In this document: positions 1-8,321 of the stretch, piece by piece | How the letters are laid out: each line of letters starts with the position of its first letter | How positions within the stretch are numbered: position 1 is the stretch's first letter | From: Bacillota bacterium | GTDB lineage: Bacteria > Bacillota > Sulfobacillia > Sulfobacillales > Sulfobacillaceae | Reading direction: 5' to 3' | Length of the DNA: 64,000 nt | NCBI GenBank assembly: GCA_021820965.1 | Contig: JAKACZ010000008.1 | Coordinates: 1-64,000, forward strand | Translations under genes and position numbers: made by a program | Notes under the pieces: generated by a model | The model's database searches: none | Seen by the model: the letters and a program-made list of their open reading frames with translations, nothing else | What the model was told of the DNA's origin: nothing

Positions 1-144
1 CCACGGTACCAACCACGGACATTCCATGGCTTCTCCACTGACGTCTTTTCTCGTGATGGTAATGATCGGAACCCGTGGATACCCCTGAAACGATGGGTTC
101 GGAGGCCCAGAATCCTCAGTCTTTTCACGGGGCCAACGCTTCAT
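1..144 (-). CDS. 5' part of an unidentified ORF inside the IS-like segment
   Basis: The ORF starts with ATG at 144 (minus), with an AGAGG ribosome site 8 bases upstream, and stays open for 48 codons to the window edge. It begins MKRWPREKTEDSG. Its position just inside a repeated terminal sequence suggests a transposase. I do not recognise the N-terminus, and too little is visible to assign a family. Confidence 0.35.
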   Translation of the reverse strand, partial: MKRWPREKTEDSGPPNPSFQGYPRVPIITITRKDVSGEAMECPWLVPW

Positions 145-192
145 TTTGCAAACCTCTGTTCGATTAACCTTCCCTCCAGAAGAGCCACACCC
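1..192 (-). mobile_element. Partial insertion sequence interrupting nuoD; right end at about 192
   Basis: NuoD similarity stops abruptly upstream of about position 190 although the reading frame stays open, so the DNA to the left is foreign. The 23 bases at 170-192 recur with a single mismatch at 35678-35700, as expected for an IS terminal repeat. Read outward from nuoD on the minus strand the end begins GGGTGTGGCTCTTCT, which resembles ISL3-family ends (family assignment is inference). About 25 bases inside this end a minus-strand ORF begins (144 to 1). The element runs off the window, so its other end and any target duplication cannot be seen. Confidence 0.55.
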
Positions 193-375
193 AATGGCGA
201 ATTAGGTTACTACATCGTCAGCGACGGTACCGGGCGCCCGTACCGGATCAAAGTTCGGTCGCCCAGTTTCGCCCACTATCAGCTCTTCCCCAAGATGACA
301 GCCGGCGCGGTCATCAGCGATGTCATCGCCATGATTGGTAGCCTAAATATTATCGCAGGGGAGTTGGACCGCTAA
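190..375 (+). pseudogene. nuoD: NADH dehydrogenase subunit D, C-terminal fragment
   Basis: The last ~61 codons encode the typical NuoD C-terminus: NGELGYYIVSDG, RPYRIKVRSPSF, then IAMIGSLNIIAGELDR and a stop at 373-375. NuoD (about 400 residues) is part of the quinone-reducing peripheral arm of complex I. The remaining ~340 residues are absent; the upstream sequence is unrelated and ends in a repeated IS-type end. The stop overlaps the nuoE start (TAATG), the usual operon coupling. Unless the 5' half resumes outside the window, this copy of NuoD cannot be made whole. Confidence 0.8.
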
Positions 376-854
376 TGCCGCTATCTAAAACCAGCCTGTT
401 GGCTATCCAACAAGCGCAATACCACATGCCTCTGCCCCGGGCAGGGTTACTCTTCGCGTTACGCATGGTGCAGGCTGAATGTGGACAAGTCGGATCGGAC
501 GAAGTGAAGACCCTAAGCGAATTGTTCAGCATATCCCCGGTGCAGATCGAGGGGGTGGCAAGATTTTACGACCTCTTAACTGAAACACGGGTCGGCGCCC
601 ACAGGTTTCGGCTGTGTGAGGGCGTCGTCTGTGACATGAGACAGGCAGGTGCGGTTTGGGATGCTGCGGCCGAGGCCGCGACCGGAAACAAAATCCCTGA
701 GGAGACCGTAACATTTGAGCGCTCGGCTTGTTTGGGTCATTGCGATCATGCCCCGGCCGCCCTTTGGGATGACCGGTTAGTTGGTCCCCTGAACCCGACT
801 GATGTCTTGGAGCTATTGCAAAACGCCCTGAGAGGAAGTGTCGGCGATGACTAA
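375..854 (+). CDS. nuoE: NADH-quinone oxidoreductase subunit E
   Basis: 159 aa thioredoxin-like [2Fe-2S] subunit of the NADH-oxidising module of complex I. It is near the usual family length (about 160). The four cluster cysteines are present as CEGVVC (Cx4C) and, near residue 120, CLGHC (Cx3C). The helical N-terminus carries the AIQQAQ...LPRAGLLFALRMVQ region typical of NuoE. It starts on ATG overlapping the stop of the nuoD fragment and overlaps nuoF by a few bases, so it belongs to one transcript. If nuoD is interrupted, transcription must come from the IS or an internal promoter. Confidence 0.93.
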   Translation: MPLSKTSLLAIQQAQYHMPLPRAGLLFALRMVQAECGQVGSDEVKTLSELFSISPVQIEGVARFYDLLTETRVGAHRFRLCEGVVCDMRQAGAVWDAAAEAATGNKIPEETVTFERSACLGHCDHAPAALWDDRLVGPLNPTDVLELLQNALRGSVGDD

Positions 855-2217
855 GATCCTCAGTGAAAACGGAGCATTCCCCGATCAGGTGTTGCTGGCG
901 GCAGCCAGAGAGCGGGGGGCCTATGCGGGGTTGCGCCAAGCCATTACCGAATCCCCTCAAGACGTCATCTTAGAGGTGACGGAATCTAATCTGCGGGGGC
1001 GGGGTGGCGCCGGCTTTCCGACCGGGCGAAAATGGGGATTCCTTCGCTTTGATTCCAATCGCCCCCCGTATTTATTATGCAATGCCGACGAAAGTGAACC
1101 GGGCACGTTCAAAGATCATTGGTTGCTGGAGCACGACCCTCACCAGGTGATTGAGGGCATCCTGATCGGCGCACACGCGATCCAAGCTAGTCAAGCCTAT
1201 TTATACATTCGAGGCGAGTACACGTCTTTGCTTCCAACAATCACCCGCGCCCTTGAGGAAGCGCGTGCCGAAGGGTTGCTAGGACCCGACATTTTACAGT
1301 CGGGGCGTTCAGTTGACATTACGGTGGTGACCGGAGCGGGAGCCTATATCTGTGGCGAAGAGACCGGACTCATGGAATCGTTGGAAGGCAAGCGTGCCTA
1401 TCCGCGCGTTCGGCCGCCCTTTCCGGCGGTTCGGGGGTTTGCCGGCCGCCCGACGGTGGTCAACAATGTGGAAACCCTGGCCAACTTGCCGTGGATTATC
1501 CGACATGGCGCCCAAGCTTTCCGAGCCGTAGGAACCAGCGACAGTTCAGGAACCAAGTTGGTGAGCCTTTCCGGTTGCATTAACCGACCCGGTGTGTATG
1601 AGGTCCCGATGGGGTATTCCCTGATGCAATTGTTGGAGGAAGAAGGGGGAGGATTGCCGCCGGGCCGTCATCTCAAAGCCGTGATCCCGGGCGGCACCTC
1701 CGTCCCCGTCCTAACCGCGGACGAGGTCCGGTCGGTAACAATCGACTTCGAGTCCATGCGGGCTGCCGGCACCCTTTTGGGGAGCGGCGGGATGATCGTG
1801 TTCGACGATAGCGTCTCCATGCCTCAAATGCTTGGCGCCATTAGCCACTTTTACGCGACCGAGTCCTGTGGAGAGTGTACGCCGTGCCGCGAAGGAACGG
1901 GATGGATGGATGCTATTGTAGCCCGCCTGTTAGACGGGCATCCCCAGGGCGACGACCTAGACCGACTGCTCCGCATCGCCAATAACATCGAAGGCCGAAC
2001 CATCTGCGGCTTAGGCGATGCGGCGGTCCAACCCGTGCGAAGCTTCGTATCCAAGTTCCTTCCCGAATTTGAGGCGTTAATTCAAAACGCCGCCCCCTCG
2101 GAACAACCGGAATGGCAAGGGCACGGACACGGCCCGCGCACCGCACGGTATGGGCCATTGGAGGACGAAGCAAGGCGGTCGGAACCGGTAACGGGCCAGC
2201 CAACCTACCGTTGGTAG
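847..2217 (+). CDS. nuoF: NADH-quinone oxidoreductase subunit F
   Basis: About 456 aa flavoprotein that binds NADH and FMN and passes electrons to the Fe-S chain. Visible motifs: GRGGAGFPTG (residues ~51-60, NADH/FMN site), NADESEPGTFKDH, GAGAYICGEETGL (FMN), AVRGFAGRPTVVNNVETLAN, and the N3 [4Fe-4S] cysteines ESCGECTPCREG with the distal Cys in TICGLGDA. I prefer ATG 847 because GAGAGGA lies about 10 bases upstream; the GTG at 838 is too close to that ribosome site. It overlaps the nuoE end by 8 bases. The C-terminal ~30 residues are polar and look like a lineage-specific tail. Confidence 0.94.
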   Translation: MTKILSENGAFPDQVLLAAARERGAYAGLRQAITESPQDVILEVTESNLRGRGGAGFPTGRKWGFLRFDSNRPPYLLCNADESEPGTFKDHWLLEHDPHQVIEGILIGAHAIQASQAYLYIRGEYTSLLPTITRALEEARAEGLLGPDILQSGRSVDITVVTGAGAYICGEETGLMESLEGKRAYPRVRPPFPAVRGFAGRPTVVNNVETLANLPWIIRHGAQAFRAVGTSDSSGTKLVSLSGCINRPGVYEVPMGYSLMQLLEEEGGGLPPGRHLKAVIPGGTSVPVLTADEVRSVTIDFESMRAAGTLLGSGGMIVFDDSVSMPQMLGAISHFYATESCGECTPCREGTGWMDAIVARLLDGHPQGDDLDRLLRIANNIEGRTICGLGDAAVQPVRSFVSKFLPEFEALIQNAAPSEQPEWQGHGHGPRTARYGPLEDEARRSEPVTGQPTYRW

Positions 2218-2257
2218 GCCGTCGTCGCCAGACCTTGACTTAAAGGAGTGCGATGTT

Positions 2258-3901
2258 ATGCCCGTCGTCACGATTGATGGTCACCCGGTGTCGGTGGATC
2301 CCAACACCCTTATCATTCAGGCAGCCGACCTTGCCGGCATCGAGATCCCCCGATTTTGTTACCATCCCGACCTCCGCCCCGAAGGCAATTGCCGCATGTG
2401 CCTGGTCCGGGTTAAAGGATTTGCCCGGCTGACACCCGCCTGCACAACCCCGGTGGGTGATGACATGGTTGTCACTACGTCCCATCAAGACGATGAGGTG
2501 CGCCAAGCCACCCAGGGCGTTTTGGAGTTTCTTTTGATCAATCACCCGTTGGATTGCCCTATTTGTGATCAAGCGGGCGAATGCTCGCTTCAGGATTTCT
2601 ACTTGCATCCCGATTACGGTCTTCATCGAAGTGACGTCGATCCGCAGGAGAAAGTGCGCAAGCGCAAGGCCCTCAACCTGGGACCGGTATATCTTGATTC
2701 CGAACGATGTGTCATGTGTTCGCGATGTGTTCGTTTCTCCAACGAGATCACCGGTGCGGGAGAACTGCAGTTCGTCCAACGCGGCAATCATGTGGAGCTG
2801 GTCGCCTTCGAAGACCGGGCGCTCAACGACGCGTATGCAGGCAATTTAGCGGACGTTTGCCCGGTCGGCGCTTTAACCAGCCGAGATTTTCGCTTCAAAC
2901 GCCGCGTCTGGTTCCTACGCCATGCCAAGTCCATTTGTGCCGGCTGCAGTACCGGCTGTAACGTTCGTATCGACTACACCGACCGGATTGAGCGCGTAGT
3001 ACCGCGGCGCAATCCAGCGGTAAATCAGAGCTGGATGTGCGATTTGGGGCGCTTTAGCTACCACAATCTTGAGATGCTGCCCCGATTGATGACGCCGTTA
3101 CGCCGTGATGACCAGGGCCTGCAACCGGCATCTTGGGACGAGGCCTTAGCCGCTGCGCGCCAAAGCCTCGAAGCTCCTCACCGGGGAAAATCGGCCGTCG
3201 TGGCGTCGCCGATGGCCACCAACGAAACTCTGTGGCTATTGCGTGCATACGCACACGGCCTGCTTTTACCCGCCTTTTTGGACTTTCGTCTGGGCCCAGA
3301 CGATCCGGATGTAGTGGCTCGTGAAGATGCGCTGCTTCTTCGGCACGACAAAGCACCCAATTCGCGGGGGGCCTTAATGCTCGGTATCGGTGCAGCGCAA
3401 GGCATTGAAATGATGGCCCGATTGGCTGAACAGGGTGAGATAGGTCTAGCGGTCATCGTACATTACCCCCCGGTCGTCGGCGAGGATGATCAGTCGCGTT
3501 TGGCCGCGCTAATCCGGATTGCCCAATCGGCAACCTTCACGATTGTTCTGACCAATAGCGTCGGTGATTGGTGGCAGGCGGCGGATGTGGTCTTGCCTCT
3601 AGCCGCATGGTCGGAAGAAGAGGGTACGTACACCAATTTCGCCGGAGTAACTCAGCACCTGGAGTCCGCCGTCAAGCCACCCGGGCAAGCGCGGCCGGCA
3701 TGGCGCATACTGGTGGACTTACTCCCCCAGACGGCCACAGTCCCGCACTACATATCGGCGGAAGACATCTTCGACCGCGACGTCACCACCATGAGGGGAT
3801 TTGAGGGGCTGCGGTATGCGACCCTGTCGAGCCGGCAAGCAACCGCATATCCACCCGAAGGGAGGATGGCTTATGGACAAGCAGGATTCTCGGGTCGTTG
3901 A
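2258..3901 (+). CDS. nuoG: NADH-quinone oxidoreductase subunit G (short form)
   Basis: 547 aa Fe-S subunit of the complex I peripheral arm; clearly shorter than the ~900 aa enterobacterial protein, with a reduced molybdopterin-oxidoreductase-like C-terminal half. N-terminal [2Fe-2S] cysteines: FCYHPDLRPEGNCRMC. The His/Cys cluster motif is HPLDCPICDQAGEC, a [4Fe-4S] set is CVMCSRC...CPVGAL, and a further set is SICAGCSTGCNV near residue 225. Start ATG 2258 follows AAAGGAG. The 3' end overlaps nuoI by 29 bases. WGEEGTY-type quinone-oxidoreductase sequence (AAWSEEEGTYTNF) is kept near residue 450. Confidence 0.9.
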   Translation: MPVVTIDGHPVSVDPNTLIIQAADLAGIEIPRFCYHPDLRPEGNCRMCLVRVKGFARLTPACTTPVGDDMVVTTSHQDDEVRQATQGVLEFLLINHPLDCPICDQAGECSLQDFYLHPDYGLHRSDVDPQEKVRKRKALNLGPVYLDSERCVMCSRCVRFSNEITGAGELQFVQRGNHVELVAFEDRALNDAYAGNLADVCPVGALTSRDFRFKRRVWFLRHAKSICAGCSTGCNVRIDYTDRIERVVPRRNPAVNQSWMCDLGRFSYHNLEMLPRLMTPLRRDDQGLQPASWDEALAAARQSLEAPHRGKSAVVASPMATNETLWLLRAYAHGLLLPAFLDFRLGPDDPDVVAREDALLLRHDKAPNSRGALMLGIGAAQGIEMMARLAEQGEIGLAVIVHYPPVVGEDDQSRLAALIRIAQSATFTIVLTNSVGDWWQAADVVLPLAAWSEEEGTYTNFAGVTQHLESAVKPPGQARPAWRILVDLLPQTATVPHYISAEDIFDRDVTTMRGFEGLRYATLSSRQATAYPPEGRMAYGQAGFSGR

Positions 3902-4445
3902 TGTGACGGCCCAGGCTAACGCCCTTGGCGCTGGCGTTGGCGGAATGGCCGCCGGATTCGCTGTCACGCTGAAAAACATGGTGCGCTCTTTGCCGGGGCG
4001 CAACACCGTCACCATTCAATACCCGGAACAGCGCAAGCCCTACTCGCGACGTTTCCGGGGTGTGCACGTGCTCACCCTGAGGGAGGACGGCCGCCTAAAG
4101 TGCACAGCATGCTATCTGTGCGCGACGGCTTGCCCAGCCGAGTGCATTACCATTGAGGCGGCGGCGACACCCGATAACACCGTGGAAAAAGTCGCTAAAC
4201 GCTACGAAATTGACTTGTCTCGGTGTATTTTCTGCGGATTTTGCGTAGACGCCTGTCCCGAGGAGGCGATTGCCATGACGAGGGAATATGATTTGGCCAC
4301 GCCCAATCGGCTAGCCAATCTGCAATATGGTATCTCGGCCTTAACCGAGAGGGAAGAGATTGGCGCTTACGGCGCCGGCTATCGCCCACATATGCAATAT
4401 CCCTTGGTGGAAAGCTATCTGCCAACCGAAATCGGCCGGAAGTGA
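3873..4445 (+). CDS. nuoI: NADH-quinone oxidoreductase subunit I
   Basis: 190 aa 8Fe-ferredoxin subunit linking the peripheral arm to the membrane arm. Two [4Fe-4S] motifs are intact: CTACYLCATACP (about residue 77) and CIFCGFCVDACP (about residue 116). ATG 3873 is chosen because GGGAGGA lies 7-10 bases upstream and family proteins start near here; an upstream in-frame extension overlaps nuoG too deeply. NuoH, which normally lies between nuoG and nuoI, is missing, and no membrane-arm genes follow: the next gene is convergent. The membrane subunits must therefore be elsewhere or absent. Confidence 0.92.
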   Translation: MDKQDSRVVDVTAQANALGAGVGGMAAGFAVTLKNMVRSLPGRNTVTIQYPEQRKPYSRRFRGVHVLTLREDGRLKCTACYLCATACPAECITIEAAATPDNTVEKVAKRYEIDLSRCIFCGFCVDACPEEAIAMTREYDLATPNRLANLQYGISALTEREEIGAYGAGYRPHMQYPLVESYLPTEIGRK

Positions 4446-4498
4446 TCTCTAAACCCGTGGCTTTGAGTAATGGGCATCCCACGATAGCCCCTGCGCCC

Positions 4499-4530
4499 GC
4501 CGGGGAGCCCACCCCGCAGATTTCCCCGGC
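4499..4530. terminator. Probable bidirectional terminator hairpin after nuoI
   Basis: Perfect 8-bp arms GCCGGGGA / TCCCCGGC separated by 16 bases lie between the convergent nuoI and mntP-like genes. There is no long T-run, so efficiency is uncertain. Confidence 0.4.
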
Positions 4531-4657
4531 CGGAGTCTTTAGACCTGGAAGGCGCTGTGGTACACCCCTTTTCGCCATCGGTTTCACCCGCAACTTCTAG
4601 CCAACTCCCAACACGGGGGCGTCTGGCTGATGCGTTTTTCGAAGGAAAACGTTTTGT

Positions 4658-5215
4658 TCATCCCAGTAACGGGACCAAAAAATGGGCGAGAGTTTCGAGT
4701 CCCAAGAGGCCAAGAACTACGCCGGCTATTTTCCCCGCCCAGGGGCCCAGCAGCGATTGCAGCCGTGCCCCGACAGTCAGCCCTGCGGTGGTAAACAGAA
4801 ACGCCTGCAGAGCAATTAAGATGGTTGTGAGCACAACAGGGATGCCCAAAAGACCCATGGAGAATCCGGCCGCGACTTCGTCGATGCTGATGCTTAAGGC
4901 CAGCAAGATGATGCGCGCGCCTGACAGCCGTACTGTGCTAGTCCCGTCGCCGTCACGGTTGCCAAAAATAAACCATGCGCCCACAGCCAGCAACGCCAAC
5001 CCTCCCGCCAAAGGCGCCCATGGGCCCATCACACGGCCGGCCAGGAAGCCAAAGCCCAGTCCGACGAGCGGCATCAACGATTCGGCCAGCGAGAAGGCGG
5101 TAGCCAACATCAGACGCGTGTGGCGATTAGGATTGGTGGTGCCGAGCGATACCGAGGTCATGAGGGTATCAATGCCTAATGCGACAATCAGTGCCGCCAG
5201 CCTGACAACATTCAT
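4658..5215 (-). CDS. mntP: MntP/DUF204-like manganese efflux pump
   Basis: About 185 aa six-helix membrane protein, the normal length for the MntP family. The two family signature segments with acidic residues in helices are visible: ALGIDTLMTSVSLG near the N-terminus and ISIDEVAAGFSMGLLG near residue 115, as in the internal duplication of MntP. The open frame continues upstream into oxidase sequence, but ATG 5215 restores a family-length protein, so I take that as the start; its ribosome site is a weak GGGGGTGGGG. It probably exports Mn(II) or a related metal. It lies directly downstream of a broken coxI, whose deletion created the joined frame. Confidence 0.75.
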   Translation of the reverse strand: MNVVRLAALIVALGIDTLMTSVSLGTTNPNRHTRLMLATAFSLAESLMPLVGLGFGFLAGRVMGPWAPLAGGLALLAVGAWFIFGNRDGDGTSTVRLSGARIILLALSISIDEVAAGFSMGLLGIPVVLTTILIALQAFLFTTAGLTVGARLQSLLGPWAGKIAGVVLGLLGLETLAHFLVPLLG

Positions 5216-6122
5216 GCCCCACCCCCATAGCGGCGCCGGGCCGCGCACAACCACGATACCGATCAATGAAATGATCAGCAACTTTTTGGGCCATGTCAGG
5301 AAAAGCCACGTCACTCCGGGAGCGCGATGGAAGAGAATCGTGACTAAGAGGTTAAAGGACGTGATTAATGACGACATCGCCATCGCAAAAATTCCCAGGT
5401 AGTAGAAGATCTGCCCGGACGGGTCTTGTGCCGACAACGGGGCATAGCCCCACAGACCGGTGGTACTGCCGCCCAACAGTGGAATCAGACAGATAGTCAG
5501 CACCACGGCGGGATAAAGCCAAAAGGCCACTACCCCCCAAGCGTGGGTACATGCGGCTCCGCGCCCCGATCATCAGCGGAACGAAGTAATTGCCAAAGCC
5601 GCCCACGAAGCCGACCACCGCCACGCCCAAAATCATGAGCACGCCATGGATAGTCACGGCGGAAAAATAGCCGACGTCGGTGCTAAAAAACCCGGCATTT
5701 GCCCCCATCAGTTGGGCACGTATGCCCATTGCCGTGAGCCCGGCGATGCCAAAGGTCCCGATCGACCCCACCAGGTATTGGACTCCGACCACCTTGCTGT
5801 CCAGACTCAGCGCAAAGTAGCGCCGCCAACCGCGGGCTTCCAGATAGGGGCGCTCAATACCGAGCCAAGGCAACACCACCGCCTCATAGCCGCCCACACC
5901 GCCCAACCAGCCGATCAGGGCCAGCACCCACCCCACCGTTACTGCCGGTTCTGTCACGAATGGCGGCGGTGCCGCAAACGTGGCCTGGCGATCCACAAAA
6001 AACATGCCAACCAGCCCAATAAGAAATCCGATGCCCGCCCAAACAAAACCTCGAATGACGGGTAGCGGTGGCCGCCCCTTAGTGGAGTACTCACGGACTT
6101 GCATGTATGCAGGGTGTATCAA
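5216..6122 (-). pseudogene. Cytochrome c oxidase subunit I, frameshifted and C-terminally truncated
   Basis: The minus-strand frame from TTG 6122 encodes the start of a heme-copper oxidase subunit I, with helix II sequence TIHGVLMILGVAVVG (heme-ligand His) and FGNYFVPLMIGARS. At about 5537-5560 the frame breaks; the protein continues in another frame as AFWLYPAVVLTICLIP and GIFAMAMSSLITSFN up to about 5260. The helices carrying the CuB histidines and the second heme ligands are gone; the frame instead runs into the mntP-like gene. So this is a dead remnant with one frameshift and a 3' deletion. A complete oxidase must be elsewhere. Confidence 0.85.
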
Positions 6123-6133
6123 GAATGAAAGGA

Positions 6134-6157
6134 GCCAAGGAGGTGTCCCTCCTTGGC
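6134..6157. terminator. Perfect hairpin between methyltransferase and coxI remnant
   Basis: GCCAAGGAGG-TGTC-CCTCCTTGGC, a 10-bp perfect stem with a 4-base loop, lies 7 bases beyond the methyltransferase stop. On the minus strand it would end that transcript before the coxI remnant. Confidence 0.65.
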
Positions 6158-6163
6158 CGATTG

Positions 6164-6823
6164 CTACGGTTTTCTGGCGACCATCATGATTTCGATATCG
6201 TCCACCGTCAGCGGTTTCCGGGCGAAGTTCCCGACATTACAGCCATACCCGGCGATGACCTCGAAGCCGGATCGTTCCAGCAACAGTTTCAGTTCCCGAA
6301 ACGAAAATGTCGTCGTATAGATGGCGACCTGTCTTTCTTGTCCCTCGAGATCGACAATCACTTCGTCTTCCCACATAGTCCCCGTATAGGCATCAAGGGC
6401 TTCGGCAACGGCCGGGTCTCGGACCGCATTGGAGGTCTGAATGGCCGACAGCACGAAATGTCCCCCGGACCGCAGCGCCCGAAACACATTGTCCAGAATC
6501 TGCTGATGTGCCGCATCGCTACCAGCGAGCCCAAGCCCAAACGCCCCTTCGCAAAGACATATGGCGGCCTGGTCAGCGGTCGACTCAAACTCCATGAACC
6601 GTGCATCGAGAACGTGGAATTCGCCCGGCAATCCTTCGTCGGCAATGGCCCACCCTACATCTAAGACACGAGATCGCGCGGAAAGGCCCAACAATTCCGC
6701 GAGAAAGCCGACTTCCTGAGCCGTACCTCGCGCAAATCCGTACTCGAAATACCGCTCACCCAACCAGTTTCCTACCGCCCGATAGATCGTACCGTCGTAC
6801 GTCTCACCAAATTCATTCGGCAA
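6164..6823 (-). CDS. Class I methyltransferase with SAM-binding loop deleted (probably inactive)
   Basis: 219 aa. Family features: RSRVLDVG (start of motif I), FHVLDARFMEF (motif II region), DNVFRALRSGGHFVLSAI (post-motif region), and a C-terminal substrate segment ending IEIMMVARKP. The expected motif I glycine loop plus the following helix and acidic strand (about 25-30 residues) are missing: RVLDVG is followed directly by WAIADEGLPGEFHVLDA. That is an in-frame internal deletion of the SAM site. Start TTG 6823 has AGGGAG upstream. The frame is intact, so it may still be translated, but catalysis is unlikely. Confidence 0.65.
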   Translation of the reverse strand: MPNEFGETYDGTIYRAVGNWLGERYFEYGFARGTAQEVGFLAELLGLSARSRVLDVGWAIADEGLPGEFHVLDARFMEFESTADQAAICLCEGAFGLGLAGSDAAHQQILDNVFRALRSGGHFVLSAIQTSNAVRDPAVAEALDAYTGTMWEDEVIVDLEGQERQVAIYTTTFSFRELKLLLERSGFEVIAGYGCNVGNFARKPLTVDDIEIMMVARKP

Positions 6824-7768
6824 TGCAGATAGCTCCCTAAGTGCGAGGGATGCTGATTTAAGGGCTATTGGGCATGATCCTCGCTGATTTTATTGCCCGA
6901 CCATAGCCACTCCGACATCCAATCGCCTCCTTAATCGAATTTGAATACGCTATTCGACACACCAGCGATAACGACCTGCAGTATTGGGCCGCTTGCGGCA
7001 CACTCGCCCCCAATCGGCGATTCGGATCATGAAGACTTTCCCGGTACAACTAGGGTTTGAGAAGAGTTCTCGGGCAGGCCCCGCGCCATGGTGATTTGAG
7101 CGCCGCGAGCCAGCAGAGCCCGATGACTCCCAGAATGGCACGGCCGACCCATTGTTCGGTCGAGAGGGGATGAGCTGCGGTTGGGAACCACATCAACCAT
7201 TGGCCCAATCCTAAGACGGCGCCCAATAAGCTCAGACTCATCGCCCGCATGGCACGCTGCGGCAGCTCCACCAAACCGAGGGCGGTCTTTAGGACATACA
7301 AACACGACGATAATCGTCCCGCATAAGAAAGATACATTGACTCCGACTATCACGGTACGTGGATTCAACCGCACGCGGCGTTGTCCGGTATTTCGATCCT
7401 TCTAGTGCAGTCGTAATTCCCTGACAATAGCCTCAATCACGACGATCGCGGCCACCGTCACAGCACCCCAGAATCCGGAAATGAACCCGCCCGCCACGCC
7501 GTGGAGACGCTGATATTCACTACTGGCGTAGAGTGTCCAGTCCGAGGTTAGCAATCCCAGAACCACCACCATGCGACCATAAAGCGGCAACCGACCCCAA
7601 TGCGCTCGTCGGCGCGTTTTCCATGCCCGGAAGTCGCGATCACCCTCGTCACCTCCGAAATCATTGCGCCATTTTGACGCGAGTCAACCGGTTGTGCTTC
7701 GTGCTCTGCCGCCCATTTTCACCGGCTTGCCCGCTCCACGTGGGTTGGATTCGTTCGGGACGGATGCG
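6824..7768. other. Gene-poor segment with remnants of small membrane proteins
   Basis: No complete gene is supported. On the minus strand, 7402-7590 encodes a hydrophobic 62 aa peptide with two likely helices (RMVVVLGLLTSDW, GAVTVAAIVVIEAIV); the frame is open further upstream but has no good start. At 7050-7374 two minus frames appear to be one frameshifted small membrane protein (RTVIVGVNVSFLCGT in one frame, then ALGLVELPQRAMRAMSLSLL in the other). I do not recognise either family. Confidence 0.35.
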
Positions 7769-8320
7769 CTAAAGACTGGCTCGCCTTTTTTGACGGATCT
7801 TAAAGAACCCGTATGCCAGAGCGATCACCAAGCCCGCCCAGAGAACCCAAAACGGCCACGCCCACGACCAGATGTTGGGGATATGGGGGGCCACAACCCG
7901 CAGGAGACCTCCTTCGTAGGCGGCTATCAACAGTTCTACCAACAGTACCAGGCCCATCATCCGTTGAATCCGGCGATACAAACTGCGGAGCGACTGGCGG
8001 TCCGTGTACACATCGACCACGCCTTGGGGCGACCAGGGCTTGCGAAAATATTGCCATCCTGTACACCGCCCCATGTATTCCCAGCCGGCGTCTTCAAACA
8101 ACGCGCGATAGTCGGCCACCGCCTCCCGTGCCCGCAACGCGGGTTGGTAGTCAAGGCGATACACATATCGGGCTCCGGGATCCATGCGAAACCAGGCATA
8201 CAGAAAGCCGGGCTTCTCAAAGTGCAGGCCCTTCTCGGAGAGCTGATCCAACCGGCGCTGCTCTCGTTCGTGCTGCCAAACCAGCCAAATATTCAGGCGC
8301 CGCTGTGCGACCTGTTCCAT
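7769..8320 (-). CDS. DUF2812 domain membrane protein
   Basis: 183 aa from ATG 8320, which has AGGAG 8 bases upstream; the longer frame would overlap padR. The N-terminal half is the DUF2812 pattern: a short Trp-rich start (LNIWLVWQHEREQRRL), EKGLHFEKPG, a Tyr-rich strand (RYVYRLDYQP) and GWEYMGRCTGWQYFRKP. Two C-terminal membrane helices follow (MMGLVLLVELLIAAYEGG; WPFWVLWAGLVIALAYGFF). Proteins of this family are commonly encoded directly after a PadR regulator, as here with a 1-base gap; their function is unknown, with a link to membrane stress or drug response often assumed. Confidence 0.85.
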   Translation of the reverse strand: MEQVAQRRLNIWLVWQHEREQRRLDQLSEKGLHFEKPGFLYAWFRMDPGARYVYRLDYQPALRAREAVADYRALFEDAGWEYMGRCTGWQYFRKPWSPQGVVDVYTDRQSLRSLYRRIQRMMGLVLLVELLIAAYEGGLLRVVAPHIPNIWSWAWPFWVLWAGLVIALAYGFFKIRQKRRASL

Positions 8321-8321
8321 C

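Noticed and set aside
5352..5530. A genuine oxidase-MntP fusion protein
   Set aside because: The oxidase part is a truncated, frame-switched remnant and MntP has its own family-length start at 5215; deletion explains the joined frame better.
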